The position numbers and the translations under genes are program-made. A stretch of DNA of 64,000 nt from Rhodohalobacter halophilus (GTDB lineage Bacteria > Bacteroidota > Rhodothermia > Balneolales > Balneolaceae), in NCBI RefSeq assembly GCF_001715195.1, contig NZ_MDWE01000037.1, positions 1-64,000 of the forward strand. Reading direction: 5' to 3'. Below the pieces are notes generated by a model. That model saw only the letters and a program-made list of their open reading frames with translations, ran no database searches and was not told where the DNA came from. Position 1 is the stretch's first letter. Each line of letters begins with the position of its first letter. Shown in pieces: positions 1 through 7,859 of this stretch.

Positions 1-378
1 TTATACTCTCTCCACGTTTAGACCCCCCTCCCCTTCAAGAAATTCCAGCGTTTCCACTGCATGGCGCATATGAGGGATCACAATACTGCCGCCCACTACA
101 AGCGCAACATTCAGTGCATCTACTATCTCATCTTTGGTAAATCCGCTTTTTGCACACTGTTCCAGGTGATAATCAATACAGTCGTTACAGCGAAGCACGG
201 CTGATGCAACCAGACCGAGCAGCTCCTTGGTCTCTCCGGGAAGTGATCCGTCGCGGTAGGTGTTGCTATCAAGGTTAAAAAATCGTTTCACCCCGAGGTG
301 GTTCAGATCCAGGATCTTGTCGTTCATCTCGGACCGTTTTTGTCGAAATTGTTCTAGTCGATTTGTTTTTTTAGACAT
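1..378 (-). CDS. AhpD/carboxymuconolactone decarboxylase-like protein
   Basis: A 125-residue protein of the AhpD-like carboxymuconolactone decarboxylase superfamily. The sequence shows the family's redox motif CNDC (Cys64 and Cys67) followed by a histidine at 71, in the usual helical context (AVLRCNDCIDYH). Members are small all-helical proteins that reduce peroxides or peroxiredoxin partners. The substrate cannot be told here and no ahpC lies in the window. ATG start. The stop codon is the first three bases of the window, so the gene is complete but its downstream neighbour is not visible. It diverges from the SGNH hydrolase gene. Confidence 0.85.
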   Translation of the reverse strand: MSKKTNRLEQFRQKRSEMNDKILDLNHLGVKRFFNLDSNTYRDGSLPGETKELLGLVASAVLRCNDCIDYHLEQCAKSGFTKDEIVDALNVALVVGGSIVIPHMRHAVETLEFLEGEGGLNVERV

Positions 379-446
379 ATTCGTTTTGATTAGAGCAAAC
401 AGTACATTGAATTATCTTACAGCGGCAATTTACAAATTTTCATCAC

Positions 447-1958
447 GTGTTTTTTAAACAGAAAACGTACCGACATAAACTGGTGGCCATGGGAGATAGT
501 CTCGCCCAGGGGTTCAAAAATGGGGGAATCTATCGAACCGATCTCAGTTTTCCCTCAATTCTGAATCGTGCAATGAGCCCCGATCATCAAATGGAGCTTC
601 CTTCCTTCTCCGCACAAGCCGGTATCCCGATCAATATGGAAGTTTTAATTCGCGGACTTGAGGAGGAACTGGGAGATGAAATCACCCTCTACAATTCGGT
701 TCAGGCCGGACACCACATCTACTCAACTCTGAAACGAATTAAATCGTACTGGGAAGGCCAGATGATCTCCCTGAAGAATGAGGACCAGAGAGATCCCTAT
801 CACAATCAAGCTGTTTGGGGTTTTTCGATCAGTGATAGCTGGCTGCTGAATGAAAAATTCTGCCGGGAATATATTCGGAATAATAAAACTCAATATTCCG
901 TTTTTAGTGTTCTCCCGGATCAAGCGATGTACACAACCGCACGCCTTGTTTTAAATCCAACCTTTGGCTCCCAGTACGAAAATCACAGCCAGGTTGACAA
1001 CCTGAATGAGCTGAGTGACGACGGGGGTATTGAAAATCTGATCGCATGTATCGGGCATAATAATGTGGTAGGGGCGGTTACAAAGCTGAAAATTGAATTT
1101 TCTGAGGAGAGCGACCTTAACGCCCCCTACAATGAGAGAAATTGTACCGTGTTCCGCCCGGAGCATTTTGAACAGGAACTGCGAACTCTCTACGACAAAT
1201 TGAGCCGGATGAATATCAAACGCGTGTTCGTCCCTACCATCCCGTACGTTACTATTCCCCCTGCTATCCGGGGAGTTAATAATGATTTCAGCACACCGCG
1301 TGATGGATATTTTGACTACTATGCCCGTTTCTGGATATGGGATGACGATTTTGACCCCAAAAAACATCCCCACCTCACCCGGGACGATGCCATCAAGCTG
1401 GATGAGATTGTGGATCAATACAATCACATCATCAAAGTTGTGGCTGATGAATTCGGATTTATCGTAGTTCCGGTTGCGCGCTATGTACAGGCTGCAGCAC
1501 GACGGCGGCACCTCCCTGAAACGATTTCTCCATTCCCGAAAGGGTTCATTAAAGCGCTGAAAAAGAATCCAAAAACTTCATTTATGGTAAATGAGCTTGG
1601 AGAACCCACAATCTCAACGGATTACCTGAAAATAAATGAAGAGACCGGTAAAATTGAAAAAGGCGGAATCTTCAGTCTCGATGGGCTCCATCCATCTACA
1701 ATCGGGTATGGCCTCATAGCCAACATCTACAAAATGAGCATGGAAAAGCACGGGGTACGGTTTGAACATGAGATCGACTGGGATTTTGTGATCGAAAATG
1801 AAACCCTGATCACCGACCCTCCAAAACTTCTTCACAATTTACGTCTACTGCTCCGTTTCCTCGCCGTTGGACGACAAGAGAAACTGATGATGTTTGGAAA
1901 GGGTGTTCTTCAGGAGATGGTGGAGATCTTTTCTCCAGGCCCAAAAGTGGAGCAGTAA
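447..1958 (+). CDS. SGNH/GDSL-family hydrolase
   Basis: A 503-residue protein with the marks of an SGNH/GDSL esterase/lipase-type hydrolase: GDSL at residues 16-19 with the nucleophile Ser18, a GHNN block near the middle matching the oxyanion-hole Asn, and DGLHPS near 412-417 giving the Asp-x-x-His of the triad. It is much longer than simple GDSL enzymes (200-250 residues) and carries a large insertion between blocks I and III. No signal peptide is visible. The chosen start is a GTG at 447. The next in-frame ATG (489) lies inside the GDSL block and would remove strand 1, so GTG is preferred. The substrate is unknown. It converges on hemG with a 6-base gap. Confidence 0.8.
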   Translation: MFFKQKTYRHKLVAMGDSLAQGFKNGGIYRTDLSFPSILNRAMSPDHQMELPSFSAQAGIPINMEVLIRGLEEELGDEITLYNSVQAGHHIYSTLKRIKSYWEGQMISLKNEDQRDPYHNQAVWGFSISDSWLLNEKFCREYIRNNKTQYSVFSVLPDQAMYTTARLVLNPTFGSQYENHSQVDNLNELSDDGGIENLIACIGHNNVVGAVTKLKIEFSEESDLNAPYNERNCTVFRPEHFEQELRTLYDKLSRMNIKRVFVPTIPYVTIPPAIRGVNNDFSTPRDGYFDYYARFWIWDDDFDPKKHPHLTRDDAIKLDEIVDQYNHIIKVVADEFGFIVVPVARYVQAAARRRHLPETISPFPKGFIKALKKNPKTSFMVNELGEPTISTDYLKINEETGKIEKGGIFSLDGLHPSTIGYGLIANIYKMSMEKHGVRFEHEIDWDFVIENETLITDPPKLLHNLRLLLRFLAVGRQEKLMMFGKGVLQEMVEIFSPGPKVEQ

Positions 1959-1964
1959 TCCTTG

Positions 1965-3311
1965 CTATAGAAGTTTTTCAGCCAGGCTCAACCCATTTTT
2001 AATGCAATCGGGAACCGAGATCCCATACCTGAAATTACCGGCCATGTTTAAACCCCGGTTTTGACTCTCAATTTCATTCAGCACATCCAGAACCTCATCA
2101 TACCCTACGTGGTAGGCCGGAATGGACTTTGGCCAATAGATGTGATCTTTGAATTGAGGATCACCGTTAAGCCCAATCAAATCGTTCAATTCATCCAAAA
2201 CGATGGTTAACAACGTTTCGCTGTCATTCTCAGCCAGATCGGGCTGCCGCCCGCCGCCGATAAAAACCGTAAGGAGGTGTGAATCCTCAGGTGCGCGATT
2301 TTCAAACAAGGTAGATGAAAAAAGTGCGCCAAGAATCTTGCGGTTCTCCGCTTCCGGCACTAAAAACCCAAATCCGTCCAGTGGATGATCTACATCTTCT
2401 TTTTTAAAACCGAGTAACATTACCGACAGAGGCGGATACTTTACGTTCTGTAAAGTCTGAAGCTGGGCATCCGTAATCGGTACAAGCTGCTTGTTGAGTT
2501 TGTATAAAGGTGTATTCATTACAACTTCATCATACGGACCAAACTCTCCCATGTTGGTTTTCAGTGTCCACTGTCCATTTGATTCTCGAACTGAATGCAC
2601 TTCATGATTCAGATGTACATGGTTTAATTCGGAAGCTATAGAGTTGGGAAGCTGCTGTAATCCATTTTTGAATGATATCAGTTCCCGGTCAATCCTACCC
2701 TGCTCGTTTCGTTTTTTAGACCCCGCTATAGCTCCCCAGATCATCGAACCGTACTCCTGTTCAAGATTATCCATCAGTGGAAATGCGTGCCGCAGCGAGA
2801 GGTCTTCAGGCCTATTCGCATAGATTCCGGCTACGAACGGGTTGAGGGCATAATCCAGAATATCACTTCCAAGTCGTCTCTCTACAAACTCAGCAACGGT
2901 TTGATCCCGATCGCTATTTCTTGGTATAAACGGCTCCAAAAGAACCCTCAACTTACCTGTTATACTGAACAGAGGAGTTTTAACGGCCGACATCAACGAA
3001 GATGGCAGCGGCTCAAGATGTCCATTTTTAACAATGAATCTCTTTTCGGCCTCAGGGTTGGCAGTCACTTTATCGCCTGACAGCCCCACTTCGGTTAGAA
3101 ACTCGGCCACCTGCCGATCTTTCAACAACAGAGTGTTTGGGCCATACTCTGCCTGCCACTGATCATTGCGCACCGTTTTTATAGCTCCGCCCGCCTCAGC
3201 TTTTCGCTCAAAAATTTCAACTTTGGCGCCTTTATTTTGAAGTTTCCATGCGGTAACCAGTCCGGTAATCCCAGCCCCAACAACTGCTATTTTACTATTT
3301 TTACTTGACAT
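1965..3311 (-). CDS. hemG: Protoporphyrinogen/coproporphyrinogen oxidase (HemY type)
   Basis: A 448-residue FAD-dependent oxidase of late heme synthesis. The N-terminus has the Rossmann dinucleotide motif GAGITG (12-17), then an acidic residue at the end of strand 2 (IFERK) and an EAGGAIKT segment typical of the HemY/PPO flavoproteins. The C-terminus closes with a second FAD-contacting segment (NRGLNMAGNFRYGISVPDC). The family oxidises protoporphyrinogen IX or, in the coproporphyrin-dependent branch, coproporphyrinogen III. Sequence alone does not separate the two. It diverges from a TonB-dependent receptor, and the 149-bp gap holds two palindromic operator-like sites. Iron- or heme-dependent control is therefore likely (inference). 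Confidence 0.9.
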   Translation of the reverse strand: MSSKNSKIAVVGAGITGLVTAWKLQNKGAKVEIFERKAEAGGAIKTVRNDQWQAEYGPNTLLLKDRQVAEFLTEVGLSGDKVTANPEAEKRFIVKNGHLEPLPSSLMSAVKTPLFSITGKLRVLLEPFIPRNSDRDQTVAEFVERRLGSDILDYALNPFVAGIYANRPEDLSLRHAFPLMDNLEQEYGSMIWGAIAGSKKRNEQGRIDRELISFKNGLQQLPNSIASELNHVHLNHEVHSVRESNGQWTLKTNMGEFGPYDEVVMNTPLYKLNKQLVPITDAQLQTLQNVKYPPLSVMLLGFKKEDVDHPLDGFGFLVPEAENRKILGALFSSTLFENRAPEDSHLLTVFIGGGRQPDLAENDSETLLTIVLDELNDLIGLNGDPQFKDHIYWPKSIPAYHVGYDEVLDVLNEIESQNRGLNMAGNFRYGISVPDCIKNGLSLAEKLL

Positions 3312-3351
3312 AAAATACTAGCTCAAATTCTTTCCTTTCATCTTATTTTAA

Positions 3352-3418
3352 TTTAGAACAAATCTAAACAACCATTGCATGCAGGTTTTATGCTCCATAA
3401 ATTTAGACTCATTCTAAA
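3352..3418. promoter_or_regulatory. Pair of TTTAGA-N5-TCTAAA palindromes (putative DtxR/MntR-type operators)
   Basis: Two perfect inverted repeats of the same form, TTTAGA-N5-TCTAAA, lie at 3352-3368 and 3402-3418, with centres exactly 50 bp apart. The second extends by one more base pair on each side. Their 17-19 bp length and symmetry resemble DtxR/IdeR/MntR-family boxes, and a DtxR-family gene lies 3.3 kb away (6643-7311). They sit between hemG and the TonB receptor gene. The second overlaps the presumed -7 element of the receptor promoter. Which regulator binds is inferred, not shown. Confidence 0.6.
3375..3405 (+). promoter_or_regulatory. Putative Bacteroidota-type promoter for the TonB receptor
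   Basis: A TTG at 3375-3377 is followed after 20 bp by TAAATTTA (3398-3405), one mismatch from the -7 consensus TAnnTTTG with its usual -33 TTG. The -7 overlaps the second palindrome, so binding there would block initiation. Confidence 0.4.
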
Positions 3419-3460
3419 TAATACGCGAAGCTAAATTGATAACCACGACGAATTAATCTG

Positions 3461-5692
3461 ATGAATTTAAACAAACTAACTACGCTTCTATTTGTTTCTC
3501 TTCTGTTCGGTACAACTGCGATCGCCCAGGAGAGATCAACTGCTCAAAAAGATACCACAGATTCTATCGATAAGGTAATTCTCGACCGGATTACCGTAGT
3601 CGGTGCCCCTGCCTGGATCAGTAACATTCCGGGATCTGCAAGCTATGTGAGCCCGGAACAGCTCCAAAGGCAAAGTTACACAGATATCAACAGAATTTTG
3701 AGAACCGTAAGCGGAGTCAATATCCAGGAAGAAGAAGGATTTGGCTTACGTCCAAATATCGGCCTCAGAGGTGCCGGTGTTGAGAGAAGTTCAAAAATTA
3801 ACCTGATGGAAGATGGCGTACTTGCCGCTCCGGCTCCCTATGCTGCACCGGCTGCTTACTACTTCCCAAACATGGGGCGAATCAGCTCTGTTGAGGTTCG
3901 AAAAGGATCTTCTCAAATCAAGTATGGCCCGAATACAACCGGAGGTGCCATCAACGTAATTTCCACACCGATACCAACTGAACGTAGCGGACGGGCCGAA
4001 GTAAGCATTGGCGAGCGATACTCGAACAAGCTCTATGCAAATTATGGAAACCGAACAGAACGCTTTGGTTACATGATTGAAGCGATGCAGATTGGAGATA
4101 ACGGGTTTAAAAATCTGGACAATGGAGACGACACCGGATTTCTGGTGCGCGATTTTGTCGGTAAGTTCATGGTTCGCTCTGCTCCTGAAGCTTCCACGTT
4201 CCAGCGGCTTGAACTAAAACTTGGATATAATGATCAAGTAAGTGACGAAACCTACCTTGGTCTGACCCGTGAAGATTTTGCAGTATCACCTTTCAGACGA
4301 TACGCCGGCTCACAAACCGATCAGATGAACACTGAGCACAAATCTATCATGGCACGCCATTTTGTTATGTTTAACAGCAACATCGATGTCACCACTACGC
4401 TCTATCACAATGATTTTGCGAGAGGGTGGTACAAGCTTGGCAGCGTTAATGGGACCGGAATTTCATCTGTACTGAATGATCCGGCATCCTATGCAAACGA
4501 ACTGGACATTCTTCGCGGTCAGAACAGTGCAGACGATGCCCTGAATGTGCGATCCAACAATCGCGAATATTTTTCTCAAGGTGTTGAGTCAATCTTGGCT
4601 CTCAACTTCAGCGATGGCAGCATCAGTAACGAAATTGAGCTGGGCGTTCGCCTTCACCGCGATGAGGAAGATCGCTTCCAGTACGAAGATCTCTACAGAA
4701 TGGAAAATGGAGCCATGATTTTAACCTCAGCCGGTGCACCCGGAACACAAGCCAACCGGGTTGGGTCTGCGACCGCACTTTCCATCTACCTGAAGGATGA
4801 CATTGTAATGGATCGATGGACATTTACACCGGGAGTTCGACTCGAGAACATCTGGTTCTCCAATAAAAATTATGGTACCAACGACCCCGACCGGACCGGC
4901 TCATCACTATCAGAAAATGAATATACCGTCACAGAACTTATCCCGGGTGCAGGCGTAACATTTAAAGCATCTGACCAGATCACACTGATTGCAGGAATCC
5001 ACAAAGGGTTTTCACCCCCAAGCCCAGGATCCTCTCCTGAAACTGAATCAGAATCCAGTGTAAATTATGAACTCGGTTTTCGCTTGGCAGATGACCTGAT
5101 TCGAACTGAAATCATCGGATTTTACAGCGATTACAGCAACCTGCTCGGGTCAGATCTGGAAGCAGGCGGAGGAGGCGGTACATCCGCACAATTCAATGCC
5201 GGAAGTGTTGAAGTAGTTGGGCTTGAAGTTTCTGCAGAAACCGATTTCGCAGAGATGTTCGGCACAACCTCACTATCCATTCCATTCAACATAAACTACA
5301 CGTACACCAAGGCTGAATTCCGGACATCATTCGACAGCAGTTTTGGTCCCTGGGGAACTGTACAGGAGGGAGATCAGCTTCCATTTATTCCTGAGCACCA
5401 ATTGAATATGGCTCTATCACTCAACTGGGATAGAGTACAGTTTAACATCAACAATGTGTTCTCTCCAAAAATGAGAACCGTAGCCGGACAGGGCGACATT
5501 GAGGATCAAAACAGCACCGACAGTTACTTTATTACAGATGTAAATGCAACGTATAATGTAATGAATAACATTGACCTCTTTGTAAATGCCCGAAATCTAT
5601 TGAACGAAACCTATATCGTTTCTGACCGGCCTGCAGGTGTACGTCCGGGCCTCCCAAGAACATTTATGGGAGGATTTAGAGTAAATCTCTGA
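3461..5692 (+). CDS. TonB-dependent outer-membrane receptor (FecA/ferric citrate type)
   Basis: A 743-residue TonB-dependent transporter. A signal peptide spans about residues 1-22 (ends AIAQ). The plug domain (about 40-175) contains the FecA-like signatures GLRPNIGLRG, an LMEDGV segment and PYAAPAAYYFP, then EVRKGSSQIKYGPNTTGGAIN. The rest is the 22-strand barrel with the usual closing block (LFVNARNLLNETY and a C-terminal FMGGFRVNL). There is no N-terminal carboxypeptidase-like extension and no FecA signalling domain. Plug similarity suggests a ferric siderophore or ferric citrate. Divergence from a heme-synthesis gene could equally suggest a heme/porphyrin link. A terminator follows, so it is probably monocistronic. 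Confidence 0.92.
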   Translation: MNLNKLTTLLFVSLLFGTTAIAQERSTAQKDTTDSIDKVILDRITVVGAPAWISNIPGSASYVSPEQLQRQSYTDINRILRTVSGVNIQEEEGFGLRPNIGLRGAGVERSSKINLMEDGVLAAPAPYAAPAAYYFPNMGRISSVEVRKGSSQIKYGPNTTGGAINVISTPIPTERSGRAEVSIGERYSNKLYANYGNRTERFGYMIEAMQIGDNGFKNLDNGDDTGFLVRDFVGKFMVRSAPEASTFQRLELKLGYNDQVSDETYLGLTREDFAVSPFRRYAGSQTDQMNTEHKSIMARHFVMFNSNIDVTTTLYHNDFARGWYKLGSVNGTGISSVLNDPASYANELDILRGQNSADDALNVRSNNREYFSQGVESILALNFSDGSISNEIELGVRLHRDEEDRFQYEDLYRMENGAMILTSAGAPGTQANRVGSATALSIYLKDDIVMDRWTFTPGVRLENIWFSNKNYGTNDPDRTGSSLSENEYTVTELIPGAGVTFKASDQITLIAGIHKGFSPPSPGSSPETESESSVNYELGFRLADDLIRTEIIGFYSDYSNLLGSDLEAGGGGGTSAQFNAGSVEVVGLEVSAETDFAEMFGTTSLSIPFNINYTYTKAEFRTSFDSSFGPWGTVQEGDQLPFIPEHQLNMALSLNWDRVQFNINNVFSPKMRTVAGQGDIEDQNSTDSYFITDVNATYNVMNNIDLFVNARNLLNETYIVSDRPAGVRPGLPRTFMGGFRVNL

Positions 5693-5716
5693 TATTCGAA
5701 TATCCATCCTCAATCC

Positions 5717-5750
5717 AAAAAAGCAGGCTCAATATCGGGCCTGCTTTTTT
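5717..5750 (+). terminator. Rho-independent terminator after the TonB receptor
   Basis: A GCAGGC/GCCTGC stem (5723-5728 with 5739-5744), extended by A6/T6 flanks, ends in a T run. It lies 25 bp after the receptor stop codon. Confidence 0.85.
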
Positions 5751-5819
5751 CATTTCTCCTCTTTTTTAAAAGTCCCCCTTTGTGATTACCTTCCCATCCC
5801 ATAAAAAATTCATTAAAAG

Positions 5820-6638
5820 ATGACGATATCTATATTAGGGTGCGGTTGGTTAGGTTTTCCGCTTGCACAAAACTTACTGAGCCTTGGTTTCTCGGTTAAA
5901 GGTTCCACTACATCAGAAAAAAAAGTTAAAACACTCAAACAGGCCGGTATTGAAACCTACCTGATAAAACTCCCCGAACAGTTGGAGTCGGAAGAAAACC
6001 GTGATTTTTGGAATTCGGATATTCTGTTTTTGAATATCCCGCCCTCCAGAGGGGATTCCGATGTAGAAAAAAACTATCCTACTCTTATACAGAAAGTTGT
6101 TGATAAAGCAACATCTGCCGGAATTGATTGGATCATCTTTGCCAGTTCAACATCAGTATACAGCTCTACCGGTGGAGTGACTGACGAAAGTGATGCGAAA
6201 CCGGGAAGTGCATCCCGGCCGTCGGGTGAAGCCGTGTTAAGAGCGGAACAAGTTCTGCAAAGTTCAACGCTCGATGTATCGATTATACGTTTTGGCGGAC
6301 TCTATGGATATGGGCGCCATCCGGTTAAATATTTAGCCGGAAGAAAGGATCTGTCTGATGCCTCAAAACCGGTCAACCTGATCCATCAAACAGATTGCCT
6401 GAATATTATTCAGAAAATTATTGAGCTGAATAAGAGAAATGACGTATTTAATGCCGTTTCGGACGGGCACCCGCCCAGAAAAGAGTTCTACATTTCGGCG
6501 GCGCACCATTTTAATCTGCCCGAACCTCAGTTCAGTAAAGATGGCCGAAAAGATTACCGGGTGATATCGAACGAAAAGGTTAAGAGAGAACTGGAGTACA
6601 CATTCTCCTATCCAAATCCTATGGATCACACGCCATAG
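5820..6638 (+). CDS. NAD(P)-binding epimerase-like protein (YeeZ type)
   Basis: A 272-residue Rossmann-fold protein. The N-terminus ISILGCGWLGFPLA carries GxGxxG (residues 7-12). The middle has an FASSTSVYSSTGG segment and later an IRFGGLYGYGRHP segment, which match the extended SDR/NAD-dependent epimerase family, especially the YeeZ-like members that lack the classical Tyr-x3-Lys arrangement. Substrate and reaction are not known for this subgroup. ATG start. It converges on the DtxR-type gene with only a 4-base gap and no terminator between. Confidence 0.75.
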   Translation: MTISILGCGWLGFPLAQNLLSLGFSVKGSTTSEKKVKTLKQAGIETYLIKLPEQLESEENRDFWNSDILFLNIPPSRGDSDVEKNYPTLIQKVVDKATSAGIDWIIFASSTSVYSSTGGVTDESDAKPGSASRPSGEAVLRAEQVLQSSTLDVSIIRFGGLYGYGRHPVKYLAGRKDLSDASKPVNLIHQTDCLNIIQKIIELNKRNDVFNAVSDGHPPRKEFYISAAHHFNLPEPQFSKDGRKDYRVISNEKVKRELEYTFSYPNPMDHTP

Positions 6639-6642
6639 GGAT

Positions 6643-7311
6643 CTAGCCGTTCTTGTTCACAACGTAGATATCTGACGCCACAGAGGCACCGATTGCCACA
6701 CCTTTCTCCCCTTCAACAAAGATATGGATCGGACCGTCAAAAGGTTCACGCCTGGAGACTTTAATTTTTACCCCGGGAATCAGGTTTCTCTCTTCGAGGT
6801 ATCGGAGCAGATCAGGGTCTTGATTTTTCACCCTGCGTATTATGCAAGGGGTCTCCTCTTTAATCTCCAACAGAGAAAAGAGATGTTCCTGTGGCATGGA
6901 TCCATCTTTTGCCGGGATTGGGTCACCGTGCGGATCGTACTTCGGATTGTTCAACAGCTCGGCAATCCGGTCCTCAAACTGCTCCGAAATGTGATGCTCC
7001 AGCTTTTCTGCCTCATCATGTACTTCATCCCACGAATATCCCATCATCTCTTTCAGGTAAAGCTCCAGAAGCCTGTGATGCCGGATAATTTCAAGTGCAA
7101 TCTCCTCCCCGGATTTTGTCAGCCTTGACCCGTAGTATGATTCATATTCAACAAGCCCCATCTTTGAAAGTCTTTTCACCATGTTGGTGACGGAAGCACC
7201 CGCAACGCCCATCTCTTCAGCCAACCGGGAGTTGGATACACCGTTCTCACCCTCCTGATCGAGTTTGTAGATCGCTTTTAAGTAATCTTCAACAGATTGA
7301 CTTCTCGACAT
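6643..7311 (-). CDS. DtxR/MntR-family metal-dependent transcriptional regulator
   Basis: A 222-residue regulator with the full DtxR layout: winged helix (about 1-65, with the recognition segment VAGASVTNMVKRLSKMG), metal-binding/dimerisation domain (about 66-140) and a C-terminal FeoA/SH3-like domain (about 150-222). In the metal site, EVHDEAEKLEHH matches the DtxR segment in which the ligand Cys102 is replaced by Glu, as in Mn-sensing MntR. The Asp of the N-terminal VEDY segment is kept, but MntR Glu11 is Lys. Mn versus Fe sensing is thus ambiguous. The best candidate targets in the window are the paired palindromes at 3352-3418. A thioredoxin gene lies 24 bp upstream in the same direction. 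Confidence 0.88.
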   Translation of the reverse strand: MSRSQSVEDYLKAIYKLDQEGENGVSNSRLAEEMGVAGASVTNMVKRLSKMGLVEYESYYGSRLTKSGEEIALEIIRHHRLLELYLKEMMGYSWDEVHDEAEKLEHHISEQFEDRIAELLNNPKYDPHGDPIPAKDGSMPQEHLFSLLEIKEETPCIIRRVKNQDPDLLRYLEERNLIPGVKIKVSRREPFDGPIHIFVEGEKGVAIGASVASDIYVVNKNG

Positions 7312-7335
7312 GATTATTGTAAAAGGTTTGTAGGG

Positions 7336-7845
7336 TTATCTTCCCTGGTATTCCTGAAAAGTTTGATTGAGATATTCATCACTCCCGACAAAATTTAACA
7401 GGGAGCTAAACATCGGAGCTTCAATAAAACCGGGCTGTGATCCGAGTATACTGCCTTCTGAGTTGAGAAAGTATGTGGTTGGCACGCTCTCGTTATTTAA
7501 GGCAGATGCAAACTGAGCTTCCGTCATCTCATTTCCATGGTAGTTAACCATCTCCTCAGATTCTACATTGATTCGCACCCAAATATAGTGCTCTGAAATC
7601 GCCTCCAGTACCTCGTCACTTGTGTACACATCGGCATGCATTCGCTGGCAGTAAGGGCACCACTCAGCAAAAACATCGATCAGAATCTTTTTACCGGTTT
7701 CCGGTGCTATTTTCAGTGCTTCTTCAAGCGTAATCGGCTCCGGCTGTCCGGAAGTGTCTTGGCTATACAGTTCTTTCTGACCAGCGGCCAACCATACCAG
7801 CGCTGTCAACAGCAGAGTGTAAAGAGATTTTTCAAATACCTTCAT
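7336..7845 (-). CDS. Exported thioredoxin-fold protein
   Basis: A 169-residue thioredoxin-like protein with a signal peptide or anchor (residues 1-28, hydrophobic core YTLLLTALVWLAAG). The active site is WCPYC (Cys63, Cys66), the CPYC type seen in glutaredoxins and some periplasmic thioredoxins, with the cis-Pro segment VPTTYFLNSEG downstream. It resembles the thioredoxin_7/DUF255-like family, which reduces or isomerises disulfides in the cell envelope. It lies 14 bp after the phosphatase gene and 24 bp before the DtxR gene, so the three may be one transcript. Confidence 0.82.
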   Translation of the reverse strand: MKVFEKSLYTLLLTALVWLAAGQKELYSQDTSGQPEPITLEEALKIAPETGKKILIDVFAEWCPYCQRMHADVYTSDEVLEAISEHYIWVRINVESEEMVNYHGNEMTEAQFASALNNESVPTTYFLNSEGSILGSQPGFIEAPMFSSLLNFVGSDEYLNQTFQEYQGR

Positions 7846-7859
7846 GACTTCAGATAGAT

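Noticed and set aside
951-1511. 186-codon antisense frame inside the SGNH hydrolase gene
   Set aside because: It lies wholly opposite a well-supported gene and its product shows no family features.
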